From positions 41,474 through 105,473 of the forward strand of contig NZ_JAAVUN010000009.1 of assembly GCF_012163155.1 (NCBI RefSeq): a stretch of DNA of 64,000 nucleotides, read 5' to 3'. The notes beneath the pieces are model-generated. The model did not search any database, was not told the origin of the DNA, and saw only the letters and a list, made by a program, of their open reading frames with translations. Below, in pieces: positions 1-13,219 of this stretch. Position 1 is the stretch's first letter. The number at the start of each line of letters is the position of its first letter. The translations under genes were made by a program, and so were the position numbers. The DNA is from Kocuria subflava. GTDB taxonomy: Bacteria > Actinomycetota > Actinomycetes > Actinomycetales > Micrococcaceae.

Positions 1-1699
1 TGCCAACATGCAGCGCCAGGCTGTGCCGCTGTTGGTGACCGAGGCCCCGCTGGTGGGCACGGGTATGGAGCGCTTTGCGGCCATGGACGCAGGCGATTCC
101 GTGCTGGCCGTCAAGCCGGGTGTGGTGACCGAGGTTGCTGCCGACCACGTGACCGTGGCCAATGACGACGGCACCACCAAGGACTACGTGGTGGGCAAGT
201 TCGTCCGCTCCAACCCGGGCAACACCTACAACCAGCGTGTGATCGTCTCCGAGGGTGACCGCGTGGAGAACCGTACGGTCATCGCCGATGGTCCCTCCAC
301 CGATCACGGTGAGTTGGCGCTGGGCAAGAACCTGCTGGTGGCCTACATGTCCTGGGAGGGCCTCAACTACGAGGACGCCATCATCCTCTCCCAGCGCATG
401 GTCTCCGACGACGTCCTGACCTCGATCCACATCGAGGAGCACGAGATCGATGCCCGCGACACCAAGCTCGGTGCCGAGGAAATCACCCGTGACATCCCGA
501 ACGTCTCCGAGGAAGTGCTCTCCGCACTGGACGAGCGCGGCATCATCCACATCGGTGCCGAGGTCCAGGCCGGTGACATCCTGGTGGGCAAGGTGACCCC
601 CAAGGGTGAAACCGAGCTGACCCCGGAGGAGCGCCTGCTGCGCGCCATCTTCGGTGAGAAGTCCCGCGAGGTTCGTGACACCTCCCTGAAGGTGCCCCAC
701 GGCGAGTCCGGAACCGTGATCGGCGTGCGTGTGTTCGACCGCGACGACGACGGCGATGACCTCCCCGCAGGTGTCAACCAGGTTGTGCGTGTGTACGTGG
801 CGCAGAAGCGCAAGATCACGGACGGCGACAAGCTGGCCGGCCGTCACGGCAACAAGGGTGTGATCTCCAAGATCCTGCCGGTCGAGGACATGCCGTTCCT
901 GGCTGACGGAACCCCCGTTGACGTGATCCTGAACCCGCTGGGTGTGCCCGGCCGTATGAACCTGGGCCAGGTGCTCGAGGTTCACACCGGTTGGTTGGCC
1001 AAGCAGGGCTGGGAGATCGAGGGAAACCCCGAGTGGCTGGATCGTCTGACCAACTTCCCCAAGTCCACGGGACAGGTCAACGTGGCCACCCCGGTGTTCG
1101 ATGGTGCCCGCGAGGACGAGATCTTCGACCTGCTGGATCACTCCAACACCACCCGTGACGGGGATCGTCTGATCAACCACACGGGAAAGGCCCAGCTGTT
1201 CGACGGCCGTTCCGGTGAGCCGTTCCCGGACCCGATCTCGGTCGGTTACCAGTACATCTTGAAGTTGCACCACCTGGTGGACGACAAGATTCACGCCCGT
1301 TCCACCGGTCCGTACTCCATGATCACCCAGCAGCCGCTGGGCGGTAAGGCTCAGTTCGGCGGTCAGCGTTTTGGTGAGATGGAGGTCTGGGCCCTGGAGG
1401 CTTACGGCGCCGCTTACACGCTGCAGGAGATCCTGACGGTCAAGTCCGATGACGTTCACGGGCGCGTGAAGGTCTACGAGGCGATCGTGAAGGGCGAGAA
1501 CATCCCCGAACCGGGTGTCCCCGAATCCTTCAAGGTCCTGATCAAGGAAATGAAGTCCCTGTGCCTGAACGTCGAGGTCCTCTCGGCCGACGGCCAGACC
1601 ATTGAGATGCGCGATGCGGATGACGAGGTCTTCCGCGCAGCCGAGGAGCTCGGCATCGACCTCTCCCACTCCGAGCCCAGCTCGGTCGAAGAGGTCTGA
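1..1699 (+). CDS. rpoB: RNA polymerase beta subunit, C-terminal part (5' end outside window)
   Basis: Beta subunit of the core RNA polymerase. The reading frame is already open at base 2 and continues to the TGA at 1697-1699, so this is the C-terminal ~565 residues only; the ATG at 8 is internal. Recognisable blocks are [10 protein letters not shown] at the left edge, the [14 protein letters not shown] segment and the [20 protein letters not shown] region that contacts the beta-prime subunit. The rifampicin-resistance region lies upstream and cannot be read here. rpoC follows 133 bases downstream on the same strand, as in nearly all bacteria. Confidence 0.98.
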   Translation, partial: ANMQRQAVPLLVTEAPLVGTGMERFAAMDAGDSVLAVKPGVVTEVAADHVTVANDDGTTKDYVVGKFVRSNPGNTYNQRVIVSEGDRVENRTVIADGPSTDHGELALGKNLLVAYMSWEGLNYEDAIILSQRMVSDDVLTSIHIEEHEIDARDTKLGAEEITRDIPNVSEEVLSALDERGIIHIGAEVQAGDILVGKVTPKGETELTPEERLLRAIFGEKSREVRDTSLKVPHGESGTVIGVRVFDRDDDGDDLPAGVNQVVRVYVAQKRKITDGDKLAGRHGNKGVISKILPVEDMPFLADGTPVDVILNPLGVPGRMNLGQVLEVHTGWLAKQGWEIEGNPEWLDRLTNFPKSTGQVNVATPVFDGAREDEIFDLLDHSNTTRDGDRLINHTGKAQLFDGRSGEPFPDPISVGYQYILKLHHLVDDKIHARSTGPYSMITQQPLGGKAQFGGQRFGEMEVWALEAYGAAYTLQEILTVKSDDVHGRVKVYEAIVKGENIPEPGVPESFKVLIKEMKSLCLNVEVLSADGQTIEMRDADDEVFRAAEELGIDLSHSEPSSVEEV

Positions 1700-1722
1700 G
1701 CCGGCGCCTGCGCCCAGGTGAG

Positions 1723-1765
1723 CCGCCGTCGTCGTTGTGCACTGAGTCAGTGACGACGACGGCGG
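1723..1765 (+). other. Large hairpin between rpoB and rpoC
   Basis: Perfect 13-base arms (1723-1735 and 1753-1765, CCGCCGTCGTCGT and its complement) enclose 17 bases that themselves hold the palindrome CACTGAGTCAGTG. There is no T-run after the right arm, so a processing site or partial pause is more likely than a full terminator. The function is inferred. Confidence 0.6.
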
Positions 1766-1832
1766 GTCACCCCACCGACTTCATCCAGACAAGATTTCAA
1801 GAAGAATTCACAGAAAGAGATCAAGGATCCTT

Positions 1833-5717
<3,885 letters not shown>

Positions 5718-5769
5718 GCGTGCTTGCGTCACTGACCACAGTGACCACGGCTGATGCTTGATCAGCCAG

Positions 5770-5817
5770 GGTGAGGGCCCTTTCCCCGTTGCTGCGGGGG
5801 AGGGGACCTCACCTTTT
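5770..5817 (+). terminator. Terminator of the rpoBC operon
   Basis: A 19-base stem (5770-5788 with 5795-5813) containing one mismatch and two G-U pairs, a 6-base loop, and TTTT directly after. Its presence argues against starting the downstream ceramidase gene at the in-frame TTG at 5758. Confidence 0.85.
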
Positions 5818-5883
5818 GTGCTGTCCCCTCGTGTGCGGACAATGCGGGTTCACCTGCATCCAAGGCAGGGTTCCGGGTCTACC

Positions 5884-8067
5884 ATGATGCCCATGAACGC
5901 GCGCGCATTCGACAGGGCCGAAACGACATGGAACGTTCCTTCGGTTGACTGTGACGGCGTTGCCGGACCCCAAAGTGGCCACCTGAACCAGGGGGATGGT
6001 GTCGACCCGCAGCCCACCCGCAGACAAGTGGGCCAGTGGGGTGTGCTGGGAGTCATGACAGCTGCCACAGCAGGGGCAGCCACCACGGCCTCCGGGTTCA
6101 CAGCAGCGCAGGCTGCTCCCACCCAGTGGGGCGGTGACCCCACCTTCTTGATCGGCCGTGCAGTCACGGACTGCACGGGACCGGCCGGTGGTGTGGGGTT
6201 CTTCGGCTACGGGGACACCCAGCAAACAGGCCGTGGGGTGCACATGCGCCAACGCGTACGCGCGTTCGTGATCGAGGACCAGAGCACCGGGGAACACGTG
6301 GCAATCGTGGTGGCGGAGATCCTCTCCCCGTCCAACGCCGTTCGCCAGGCTGTGCTCAGTCGACTCGGCCGGCGGGCACCCGGGCGTTGGTCTCAGGCGC
6401 AGGTGGTCATTTCCAGCACCCACACCCATGCCACTCCCGGTGGCGCCACGCATGACCAGTTGCACAACGTCACCACATGGGGTTTCCATCGGCGCAGCTT
6501 TGAGGCCCAGGTGGATGCCATGGTTCAGGCTGTTCTGGCCGCGGATGCGGACAAGGCCCCAGGGCATCTGCGCGTGAGCCGATCAGAGCTGACCGATGCC
6601 GGGGTGAATCGCTCGTCGGTGGCCTTTCAACGCAATCCCGTGGAACTGCAATCTGCTCTGCCGGGTGGGATTGATCCAGCCTCTGTGACCTTGCGATTCG
6701 AGCGGGACGGCCGCACGGACGCGGTCATCAACTGGTTTGCTACGCACTCCACCTCCCTGATGAACACCAACCGGTTGATCTCCGGGGACAACAAGGGCTA
6801 CGCGCAGTACGCCTTGGAACGTATGGACCACGGTGTGGATCTGATGAGTGGGTCCCGCCCGGTGTTCGTGGCTGCTTTTGCCAATGCCAACTCGGGTGAT
6901 ATCACTCCCAACCTGAACTTGGCACCGGGACAGGGCCCCACCTCTGACCAGTTCGAGAACATGCGGATCATCGGCACCCGGCAGGCTGATGCGGTGCGCT
7001 CTCAGTTGGCCTCTGCCGGAGATCCGGTGGGCAGCGGTGTGGAAGCGCGGATCACCTACGTGGACATGCGCGGTTATGCCATCCGCCCGGAGTTCTCCGG
7101 GACGGGCAGAACCGAGCGCACGGGATGGGCCAGTCTGGGCACAGCTTTCGCCGCCGGAAGCACAGAAGACGGCGGGGGCGTCTCCATCTTCAGTGAAGGT
7201 CTGGGCGGCAACCCGTTGCTTTCCACACTGCAGGCCTGGCGCTACCGGGTGGATCGTTTTGACGCCGCCGTGCAGTCGCCCAAGGTTTGTCTGTTGTCCG
7301 TGGGCGCCATGGATTGGGTCCAGCAGCAGGTTCCCGTTCAGCTGATCCGACTGGGCAAGTATTGGATTGCGGCCATGCCGGGTGAGATGACTGCGGCCAC
7401 CGGGGTGCTGTACCGCCGGGCCGTTGCAGCCGCCACCGGGGCTCAGGAGGCAGATGTCCTGGTGCACGGCACGTGCAACGCCTACACCCATTACGTGACC
7501 ACGCCGGATGAGTACGATTCCCAGCAGTACGAGGGCGCTGCCACCATCTACGGACGCCACAGCGCCGGCGCTTTTTGTCAGGTTCTGGATCAGTTGGGCC
7601 GTGCAATGGTGAACGGGGCACCTGTGAGCCTGGGGTCCATGCCGCCGGACAAGTCCTGGACTGCACTGCCCTCCTTGCAGGGTGAACCTCCCACGGACCT
7701 TCCGGAGTTCGGACGGTGGTTCGGTCAGGTCATTGAGCAGCCCACCAATGTTGGCCCGGGCGCCACAGTGCGGGCGCGGTTCGTGGGGGCCCACCCCAAC
7801 AATGATCAACGCCGCGGCAACACGTACATGGCTGTGGAGCGCAACGACGCCGGGGCCTGGGTTCGGGTGCGCGACGACCAGGACTTTGACACCCGCTTTG
7901 AATGGCAGGACCGCGGTCTGGGGGTCTCCCGGGTGACCTTGTCCTGGACCGTGCCGCAGGGTGCTGCAGGAACCTACCGCTTCGTCTACACCGGCAATCG
8001 AAAGACGGCCATCGGCACCTACCAGTCGGTGACGGGAACCAGTCGGAATTTCACGGTGGGCGGCTGA
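5884..8067 (+). CDS. Secreted neutral/alkaline ceramidase
   Basis: Hydrolyses the amide bond of ceramide to sphingosine and fatty acid. The family is recognised from the N-terminal block TDCTGPAGGVGFFGYG, the zinc-site stretch STHTHATPGG (His180, His182), and NWFATHSTS followed by SGDNKG near residue 300. About 727 residues from the ATG at 5884; the frame is open to 5758, but that would place the start inside the rpoC terminator. The N-terminus reads as a Tat-type export signal: long n-region, twin Arg at 46-47, Ala/Thr/Gly-rich hydrophobic core, cleavage probably after AQA near residue 78. The last ~150 residues match the Ig-like C-terminal domain of the family. It stands between rpoC and the pob/pca genes, with no terminator before the IclR gene 31 bases downstream. 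Natural substrate unknown; host or skin lipid or fungal sphingolipid are guesses. Confidence 0.88.
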   Translation: MMPMNARAFDRAETTWNVPSVDCDGVAGPQSGHLNQGDGVDPQPTRRQVGQWGVLGVMTAATAGAATTASGFTAAQAAPTQWGGDPTFLIGRAVTDCTGPAGGVGFFGYGDTQQTGRGVHMRQRVRAFVIEDQSTGEHVAIVVAEILSPSNAVRQAVLSRLGRRAPGRWSQAQVVISSTHTHATPGGATHDQLHNVTTWGFHRRSFEAQVDAMVQAVLAADADKAPGHLRVSRSELTDAGVNRSSVAFQRNPVELQSALPGGIDPASVTLRFERDGRTDAVINWFATHSTSLMNTNRLISGDNKGYAQYALERMDHGVDLMSGSRPVFVAAFANANSGDITPNLNLAPGQGPTSDQFENMRIIGTRQADAVRSQLASAGDPVGSGVEARITYVDMRGYAIRPEFSGTGRTERTGWASLGTAFAAGSTEDGGGVSIFSEGLGGNPLLSTLQAWRYRVDRFDAAVQSPKVCLLSVGAMDWVQQQVPVQLIRLGKYWIAAMPGEMTAATGVLYRRAVAAATGAQEADVLVHGTCNAYTHYVTTPDEYDSQQYEGAATIYGRHSAGAFCQVLDQLGRAMVNGAPVSLGSMPPDKSWTALPSLQGEPPTDLPEFGRWFGQVIEQPTNVGPGATVRARFVGAHPNNDQRRGNTYMAVERNDAGAWVRVRDDQDFDTRFEWQDRGLGVSRVTLSWTVPQGAAGTYRFVYTGNRKTAIGTYQSVTGTSRNFTVGG

Positions 8068-8098
8068 GGGCGCCGTCGTCGTGCGGGAGAGTGCCTTC

Positions 8099-8866
8099 AT
8101 GGCCAATTCCCGCAGTGGCGAAACCGTGATTGAGCGCGTGGACAAGATTCTGGCGGTGTTCACGGCGCATCGCCCGCGGCTGACGGCAGCCGAGGTGGCA
8201 GACAGCAGTGGTCTGCCCAGCAGCACCGCCCACCGGCTGTGCGGGGAGCTGGCCCAACGTGGATGGTTGGAGCGCGACGGCGGGGCCTACGTGGTGGGAA
8301 CCCGGCTGTGGGAACTGTCCACCCGTTCAGCCCAGGAATCTTCCTTGGCGGCTGTTGCCACGCCGTTCATGCAGGACGCCCACGCCGTGTTGGGACAGCA
8401 CATTCAATTGGGCCGGCGCCAGGGCAGGGAGGTCTTGATCCTGCAGCGGCTTTCCGCCCGAGGTGCGCGCAGCATCAGTTCCGGTGTTGCGGGCAGACTG
8501 CCGTTGCACGTCTCAGCGGTGGGGCTGATCCTGCTGGCCTGGATGGATCCCCAGGCCCGTGAGGGGTACCTCCGGGACCTCCACGCGGCTCAGGAGAGCA
8601 TTCCGCAGGGCACGGTCACACAGCTGGAACGCATCCTGGCTGCCATTCGGTCGGTGGGCCACACGGTCCAAACGGGCAACGTGGAACCAGACCGGACAGC
8701 CATTGCCGTGCCTGTGCGCAACCATCGGGGAGACGTGGTGGCGGGCCTGGGGGCGGTACTGGACCGGGCAGAGGTCTCCGTGGATGCGGAGGTCACCGTC
8801 CAGGTGCTGCGGGCAGCAGCCCACGGTGTGGAACGGACGCTGAAACGCAACGGGCGGCCGGTGTGA
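8099..8866 (+). CDS. IclR-family transcriptional regulator, probable PobR
   Basis: DNA-binding regulator of 255 residues with an N-terminal winged helix-turn-helix (about residues 8-65; AAEVADSSGLPSSTAHRLCGEL is the recognition part) and a C-terminal IclR effector domain. I chose the ATG at 8099 because GGGAGAG lies 8 bases upstream; a GTG at 8081 would add six residues. It sits directly upstream of and co-directional with pobA (111 bases apart), so control of 4-hydroxybenzoate hydroxylase is the likely role, with 4-hydroxybenzoate as likely effector. IclR proteins act as activators (PobR, PcaU of Acinetobacter) or repressors; which applies here cannot be read from the sequence. Confidence 0.85.
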   Translation: MANSRSGETVIERVDKILAVFTAHRPRLTAAEVADSSGLPSSTAHRLCGELAQRGWLERDGGAYVVGTRLWELSTRSAQESSLAAVATPFMQDAHAVLGQHIQLGRRQGREVLILQRLSARGARSISSGVAGRLPLHVSAVGLILLAWMDPQAREGYLRDLHAAQESIPQGTVTQLERILAAIRSVGHTVQTGNVEPDRTAIAVPVRNHRGDVVAGLGAVLDRAEVSVDAEVTVQVLRAAAHGVERTLKRNGRPV

Positions 8867-8891
8867 TCGCTTGCACTCCGGTGAAATCCCA

Positions 8892-8920
8892 TTGAACAGG
8901 ATGTCTGTGGGCCCTGTCAT
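8892..8920 (+). promoter_or_regulatory. Probable pobA promoter
   Basis: TTGAAC (8892-8897), 17-base spacer, TGTCAT (8915-8920). It lies in the spacer between the IclR gene and pobA, giving a start of transcription about 50 bases before the pobA ATG. Confidence 0.5.
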
Positions 8921-8925
8921 AGCCA

Positions 8926-8936
8926 AGTGTCACACT
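8926..8936. promoter_or_regulatory. Candidate operator for the pobA promoter
   Basis: Perfect 5-1-5 palindrome AGTGTCACACT just downstream of the -10 box, where a bound repressor would block initiation. Assignment to the adjacent IclR protein is inference. Confidence 0.35.
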
Positions 8937-8977
8937 GAGCGCACAGTTGTTCGGTAGGCGTTCAGGAGGTCAGCGGG

Positions 8978-10177
8978 ATGGTTCAGCACACCCCAGGTCA
9001 AACAATCCAGACTCAGGTGGGCATTGTGGGTGGCGGGCCTGCAGGCCTGATGCTCTCCCACTTGCTGGCTCGGGAAGGAATCGAGTCCGTGGTGTTGGAG
9101 ACCCGCGATCCGGACACCATCCGCAACACCCACCGTGCCGGCATTCTGGAAGCCGCCAGCGTGTGGATGCTCACGGAGACCGGCGTTCAGGGGCGTGTTC
9201 TCACGGAAGGTCACGAGCACCGTGGGACCACTTTGCGTTACGACGGTGAAAACCACCACATCGACTTCCAGGACAACGTGGGGCAGTCCGTGTGGTTGTA
9301 CCCGCAGAACGAGGTCTTCTGGGATCTGGCTCAGGCGCGGGAGCGTGACGGGGGAGTGGTGTTCTGGTCCGTTGCGGACACGGCGGTGCACGGAATCGAG
9401 ACCGATTCCCCGCGGATCACGTTCACAGACGCTGAGGGTGCGGGCCGGGAGATCCAAGCCCAGATCGTGGTCGGGGCAGACGGGTCGCGCTCCATGTGCC
9501 GCCAGTTGATCCCGGAGGAGGTGCGGACGGACAACTTCATCGAATACCCGTTCGCCTGGTTCGGAATCCTGTGTGAAGCACCTCCCAGCTGGCCGGAACT
9601 GATCTACGCCAACTCCGATGCCGGTTTCGCCTTGATCTCCCAGCGCTCGGACACGGTGCAGCGGATGTACTTCCAGTGCGATCCGGAGACCAACGCGGTT
9701 GACTGGACGGATGAGCAGATCTGGGCGCGACTGCAGGAGTGCATGCAGGGTCCTGATGGCTTTGAGCTCAAGGAGGGGCGGATCTTTGACGAGACCGTTC
9801 TGAAGTTCCGCTCCTACGTGTGTGAACCCTTGATCCACCACAATCTGGTGTTGGTGGGGGACGCCGGACACACGGTTCCGCCGACTGGCGCCAAGGGGCT
9901 GAATCTGGCGTTCTGCGACGTACGTGTGCTGGCGCCGGCACTGGTGGCATGGTTGCGTGACGGTGATGAATCCGGGCTGGCGGGCTACTCCGCCAAGGCG
10001 CTGGAGCGGGTCTGGAAGGCGCAGAACTTCTCCTACTGGGCCACCAACATGATGCACACCCGCCAGGATGAAAACCCGTTTGCCCAGAAGCGTCGTCGCG
10101 GAGAACTGGGTTCCATCACGGACTCGGAGCGCGGACGTGCGTACTTCTCCGAGTGCTACACGGGGTGGCAGGACTGA
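8978..10177 (+). CDS. pobA: 4-hydroxybenzoate 3-monooxygenase
   Basis: FAD-dependent hydroxylase converting 4-hydroxybenzoate, NAD(P)H and O2 to protocatechuate. 399 residues, the family length. The ADP-binding motif GGGPAG is at residues 18-23, the DG motif at VGADGSRSM, and the second FAD motif GDAGHTVPPTGAKGLN at about 294-309. The ATG at 8978 has AGGAGGT 7 bases upstream. The product is the substrate of pcaHG, encoded 170 bases downstream behind its own promoter. Catalytic Tyr positions were not checked residue by residue. Confidence 0.95.
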   Translation: MVQHTPGQTIQTQVGIVGGGPAGLMLSHLLAREGIESVVLETRDPDTIRNTHRAGILEAASVWMLTETGVQGRVLTEGHEHRGTTLRYDGENHHIDFQDNVGQSVWLYPQNEVFWDLAQARERDGGVVFWSVADTAVHGIETDSPRITFTDAEGAGREIQAQIVVGADGSRSMCRQLIPEEVRTDNFIEYPFAWFGILCEAPPSWPELIYANSDAGFALISQRSDTVQRMYFQCDPETNAVDWTDEQIWARLQECMQGPDGFELKEGRIFDETVLKFRSYVCEPLIHHNLVLVGDAGHTVPPTGAKGLNLAFCDVRVLAPALVAWLRDGDESGLAGYSAKALERVWKAQNFSYWATNMMHTRQDENPFAQKRRRGELGSITDSERGRAYFSECYTGWQD

Positions 10178-10187
10178 CAAATTTGTG

Positions 10188-10233
10188 CGCATTGCGTACA
10201 AGTGTTCGCAATGCGTGTGATCTGCGCTATTCT
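10188..10233 (+). promoter_or_regulatory. pcaHGBDCFIJR promoter with overlapping palindromic operator
   Basis: CGCATTGCG (10188-10196) and CGCAATGCG (10207-10215) form a perfect inverted repeat with a 10-base spacer, and each half is itself nearly symmetric. The right half overlaps the -35 box TTCGCA (10205-10210), which is 17 bases from the -10 box TATTCT (10228-10233). This is the expected layout for an IclR-type protocatechuate or beta-ketoadipate regulator; the pcaR product at 17159 is the obvious candidate. No other promoter was evident from here to 17971. Confidence 0.7.
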
Positions 10234-10351
10234 CGTATCAGTCGATCAGGGCCGACGACGAGTGGCAGCAGTCGCCTGTGGGCGGGAACACCGGTACGTC
10301 CTTGACAAGTGGCCGCGTAGCGGCGCTTGAGCAACATCAAAGGAGATGATC

Positions 10352-11137
10352 ATGGCTGAACCCGTTGTTTCATCGGATGCCGCCGCGAACTCTCAAGCGG
10401 AGATCTCTGCTGACATGCAGGAGATCCAGCGCAGTTACGCCGCCTCAGGCGTGCTGGAGACGCAGCCTCGAATCGACTATCCGCCGTATCGCAGTTCCAT
10501 CCTGCGCCACCCCACCAAGGACCTTCACCACGCAGATCCGGAGACCATTGAGCTGTGGGCACCGGCCTTCGGCCAGCGGGACGTCCATGCGTTGGAAGCT
10601 GATCTGACCATCCAAGGTGGTGGTGAGCCGAGCGGTGAGCGCATGACCGTGCGTGGTCGCGTGCTTGATGGTGACGGTCGCCCCGTGCGCAATCAGTTGG
10701 TGGAAATCTGGCAGGCCAACGCGGCCGGGCGCTACATCCACAAGCGCGATCAACACCCCGCGCCCATCGATCCCAATTTCACCGGCGTGGGGCGGTGCCT
10801 GACGGATGCGGACGGCAATTACTCGTTCACCACCATCAAGCCCGGTCCGTACCCGTGGAAGAACCACCACAACGCGTGGCGTCCGGCGCACATCCACTTC
10901 TCCCTGTTCGGCACGGATTTCACGCAGCGGATGATCACCCAGATGTACTTCCCGGGTGACCCGCTGTTTGATCTGGACCCGATTTACCAGGCGATCATGG
11001 ATCCCAAGGCCCGCGAGCGTTTGGTGGCCAACTACGACCATGACGCCTCTGAACACGAATGGTCCCTGGGCTACACCTGGGACATCGTGCTGACCGGTTC
11101 GCACCGCACGCCCACGGAGGATCACACTGATGTCTGA
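10352..11137 (+). CDS. pcaH: Protocatechuate 3,4-dioxygenase, beta subunit
   Basis: Fe(III)-binding subunit of the intradiol dioxygenase that opens protocatechuate to 3-carboxy-cis,cis-muconate. 261 residues from the ATG at 10352, preceded at 6 bases by AAGGAG; an ATG at 10346 overlaps that site and is less likely. The four iron ligands are visible: Tyr128 (GRYIH), Tyr167 (KPGPYPW), His180 and His182 (RPAHIHFS). First gene of the pca operon; it overlaps pcaG by 8 bases, as expected for subunits made in equal amounts. Confidence 0.96.
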   Translation: MAEPVVSSDAAANSQAEISADMQEIQRSYAASGVLETQPRIDYPPYRSSILRHPTKDLHHADPETIELWAPAFGQRDVHALEADLTIQGGGEPSGERMTVRGRVLDGDGRPVRNQLVEIWQANAAGRYIHKRDQHPAPIDPNFTGVGRCLTDADGNYSFTTIKPGPYPWKNHHNAWRPAHIHFSLFGTDFTQRMITQMYFPGDPLFDLDPIYQAIMDPKARERLVANYDHDASEHEWSLGYTWDIVLTGSHRTPTEDHTDV

Positions 11138-11747
11138 TCAGCACACCAACACCTCGACCACTGCACCGGGTGAGCGGTTGATTCCCATCCCCGGTCAGAC
11201 CATCGGACCGTTCTACGGGTTCGCCCTGCCCTACCCGGGGGGCGAAAACCTGGTGGATCGCTCCCACCCAGATGCTGTGCGCCTGCACGGCACCGTGTAT
11301 GACGGTCACGGGGATCCCGTGCCCGATTCCATGCTGGAAATCTGGCAGGCGGACGCGCAGGGGCGGGTCTCCCAAGAGCCTGGTTCCCTGGTGCGTGACG
11401 GTTACACCTTCACCGGATTCGGCCGGGTGGCCGTGGACAACGTGGGCCATTACGACTTCACCACGGTCAACCCCGGGGCCACAGAGGACGGCAAGGCAGC
11501 ATTCATCACCATGACGGTGTTTGCCCGCGGACTGCTCAACCGCCTGTTCACTCGGATCTACCTTCCGGAGGACCAGGCAGCACTGGATCAGGACCCGGTC
11601 TTGTCCTCCTTGGATCCGCAGCGACGCCGCACTCTGATTGCCCAGCGTGAGGAGGACGGTTCCTTGAGGTTCGACATCCACCTCCAGGGTGACGGTGAAA
11701 CGGTCTTCCTGTCCTACCCGAACCACCGACTCGACCACTCGGCCTGA
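11130..11747 (+). CDS. pcaG: Protocatechuate 3,4-dioxygenase, alpha subunit
   Basis: Non-catalytic partner of PcaH, with the same beta-sandwich fold: PGQTIGPFYG near the N-terminus and LEIWQADAQGR mid-way are shared hallmarks of the two subunits, while the His pair of the iron site is absent, as in known alpha subunits. 205 residues. The ATG at 11130 lies inside the end of pcaH, so translation is probably coupled. Confidence 0.95.
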   Translation: MSDQHTNTSTTAPGERLIPIPGQTIGPFYGFALPYPGGENLVDRSHPDAVRLHGTVYDGHGDPVPDSMLEIWQADAQGRVSQEPGSLVRDGYTFTGFGRVAVDNVGHYDFTTVNPGATEDGKAAFITMTVFARGLLNRLFTRIYLPEDQAALDQDPVLSSLDPQRRRTLIAQREEDGSLRFDIHLQGDGETVFLSYPNHRLDHSA

Positions 11748-11777
11748 GTGGGCAGCTTCACCACATCTGAGTGCACC

Positions 11778-13181
11778 ATGACTGACCACGGCCTCCTGAC
11801 GCCCGGAACGCACCGTTTCCACAGCCTGACCGACGATGGCGCTTTTCTGCGTTGTCTTGTTGAGGTGGAAGCCGCGTGGGTCCGAGCCCAGGCCGTGGTC
11901 GGTTTGGTGCCGCAGGCCCATGCGGATGTGGTGGACGACGTCGTCGCGGGTCCGTTGTGGGTCGGAGGGCTCAACGTCGACGATGTGGCTGTTGCAGCAG
12001 AGGCGGGCGGCAACCCCATGATCGACCTGCTGGGGCACGTGCGCGCAGCAGTGCGGGCCGTGGATGCTGGTGCGGCCGGGAGCGTTCACCGTGGTTTGAC
12101 CAGCCAGGACGCGATGGACACGGCTCTCATGCTGCTGGCCCGGCGTGCAGTGACCGCTGTGCAGGATCACCTTGATGCGGTGTTGCAGGCGCTGGGGAGG
12201 TTGGCCGCTGAGCACCGCACCACCAGTTGTGTGGCCAGGACCTTGACCCAGCACGCGGTGCCCTCCACGTTCGGGCTGCGCTGCGCGCGGTGGCTGCACA
12301 ATGTGCTGGATGCCCGGCAGGCCGTGGCGGCTCTGAGGTTCCCGGTGGCCGTTGGCGGGGCGGCTGGAACGTTGGCCGGCACCTCCGCCCTGTTCGCGGA
12401 TCGGCCTGCGTCTGAGCGTGCGGCCGCCGTGGATGAACTCAACCAGGCGTGGGCCGCCGAGCTCGGTCTGGACAAGGCGGGCCATGTGTGGCACACCGCC
12501 CGTGGTCCGGTTCTGCAGCTCGGTTCCGCCGTGGCGCAGAGTTGTGCAGCACTTGGCATGGTTGCCAACGACGTTCTGGTGCTGGCTCGCCCGGAAATCG
12601 GGGAGGTGCGGGAACCGAGCGCCCCCGGGCGTGGGGTCTCCTCTGCCATGCCGCAGAAGCAGAACCCCGTGCTCTCCGTGTTGATCAAACGAACCGCGCT
12701 GCGTACTCCGCAGATGCTGGCCCAGCTCTACCTGGCAGCCGGCGCCTTCGTGGACGAACGTCCGGAGGGGGCCTGGCACGCCGAGTGGCCGAGCCTGCGT
12801 GAGCTGCTCACCATGACCGGAACTGCTGCCATGCACGCCCGGGAACTCACGGAAGGTCTACGTGTGGACACGGAGGCCATGCGGCGCAATCTGGAACTCA
12901 GCGCCCCCGGGTTGGTCTCTGAACGTCTGGTGGCCGAGCTTGCGCCGGCATTGGCAGATCCATCCGATGCCAAGAAGACCATTCAGGCGGCCATCAGCAC
13001 CGGAGCACAGGATGCAGCATCCGTGATCCAGCGTCTGGTGGAACTGACCAAGGGGCGGCCCCTGCCAGACGGAGGCACCGCGAACGCGGAGGTGATTGCC
13101 CAACTGTGCGATCCCGGTGAGTACGTGGGTGAGGCCCACGCCCTGGTGGATCGGGCTCTGAATCGACTGACCGAACTTTGA
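11778..13181 (+). CDS. pcaB: 3-carboxy-cis,cis-muconate cycloisomerase
   Basis: Lactonises 3-carboxymuconate to 4-carboxymuconolactone, the second pca step. It belongs to the fumarase/argininosuccinate lyase superfamily, shown by the signature SSAMPQKQN at residues 288-296. About 467 residues from the ATG at 11778. A GTG at 11748, directly after the pcaG stop, adds ten residues and would couple translation; neither start has a good ribosome binding site, so the exact start is uncertain. The pcaD frame begins just beyond its stop. Confidence 0.93.
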   Translation: MTDHGLLTPGTHRFHSLTDDGAFLRCLVEVEAAWVRAQAVVGLVPQAHADVVDDVVAGPLWVGGLNVDDVAVAAEAGGNPMIDLLGHVRAAVRAVDAGAAGSVHRGLTSQDAMDTALMLLARRAVTAVQDHLDAVLQALGRLAAEHRTTSCVARTLTQHAVPSTFGLRCARWLHNVLDARQAVAALRFPVAVGGAAGTLAGTSALFADRPASERAAAVDELNQAWAAELGLDKAGHVWHTARGPVLQLGSAVAQSCAALGMVANDVLVLARPEIGEVREPSAPGRGVSSAMPQKQNPVLSVLIKRTALRTPQMLAQLYLAAGAFVDERPEGAWHAEWPSLRELLTMTGTAAMHARELTEGLRVDTEAMRRNLELSAPGLVSERLVAELAPALADPSDAKKTIQAAISTGAQDAASVIQRLVELTKGRPLPDGGTANAEVIAQLCDPGEYVGEAHALVDRALNRLTEL

Positions 13182-13219
13182 CCATCATCGTTCAGACCAA
13201 GATCGCGAGGGAGACACCC

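Noticed and set aside
5758..5883. Ceramidase start at 5758
   Set aside because: That segment contains the rpoC terminator stem, and homologous sequence begins only after the Tat signal; the ATG at 5884 is preferred.
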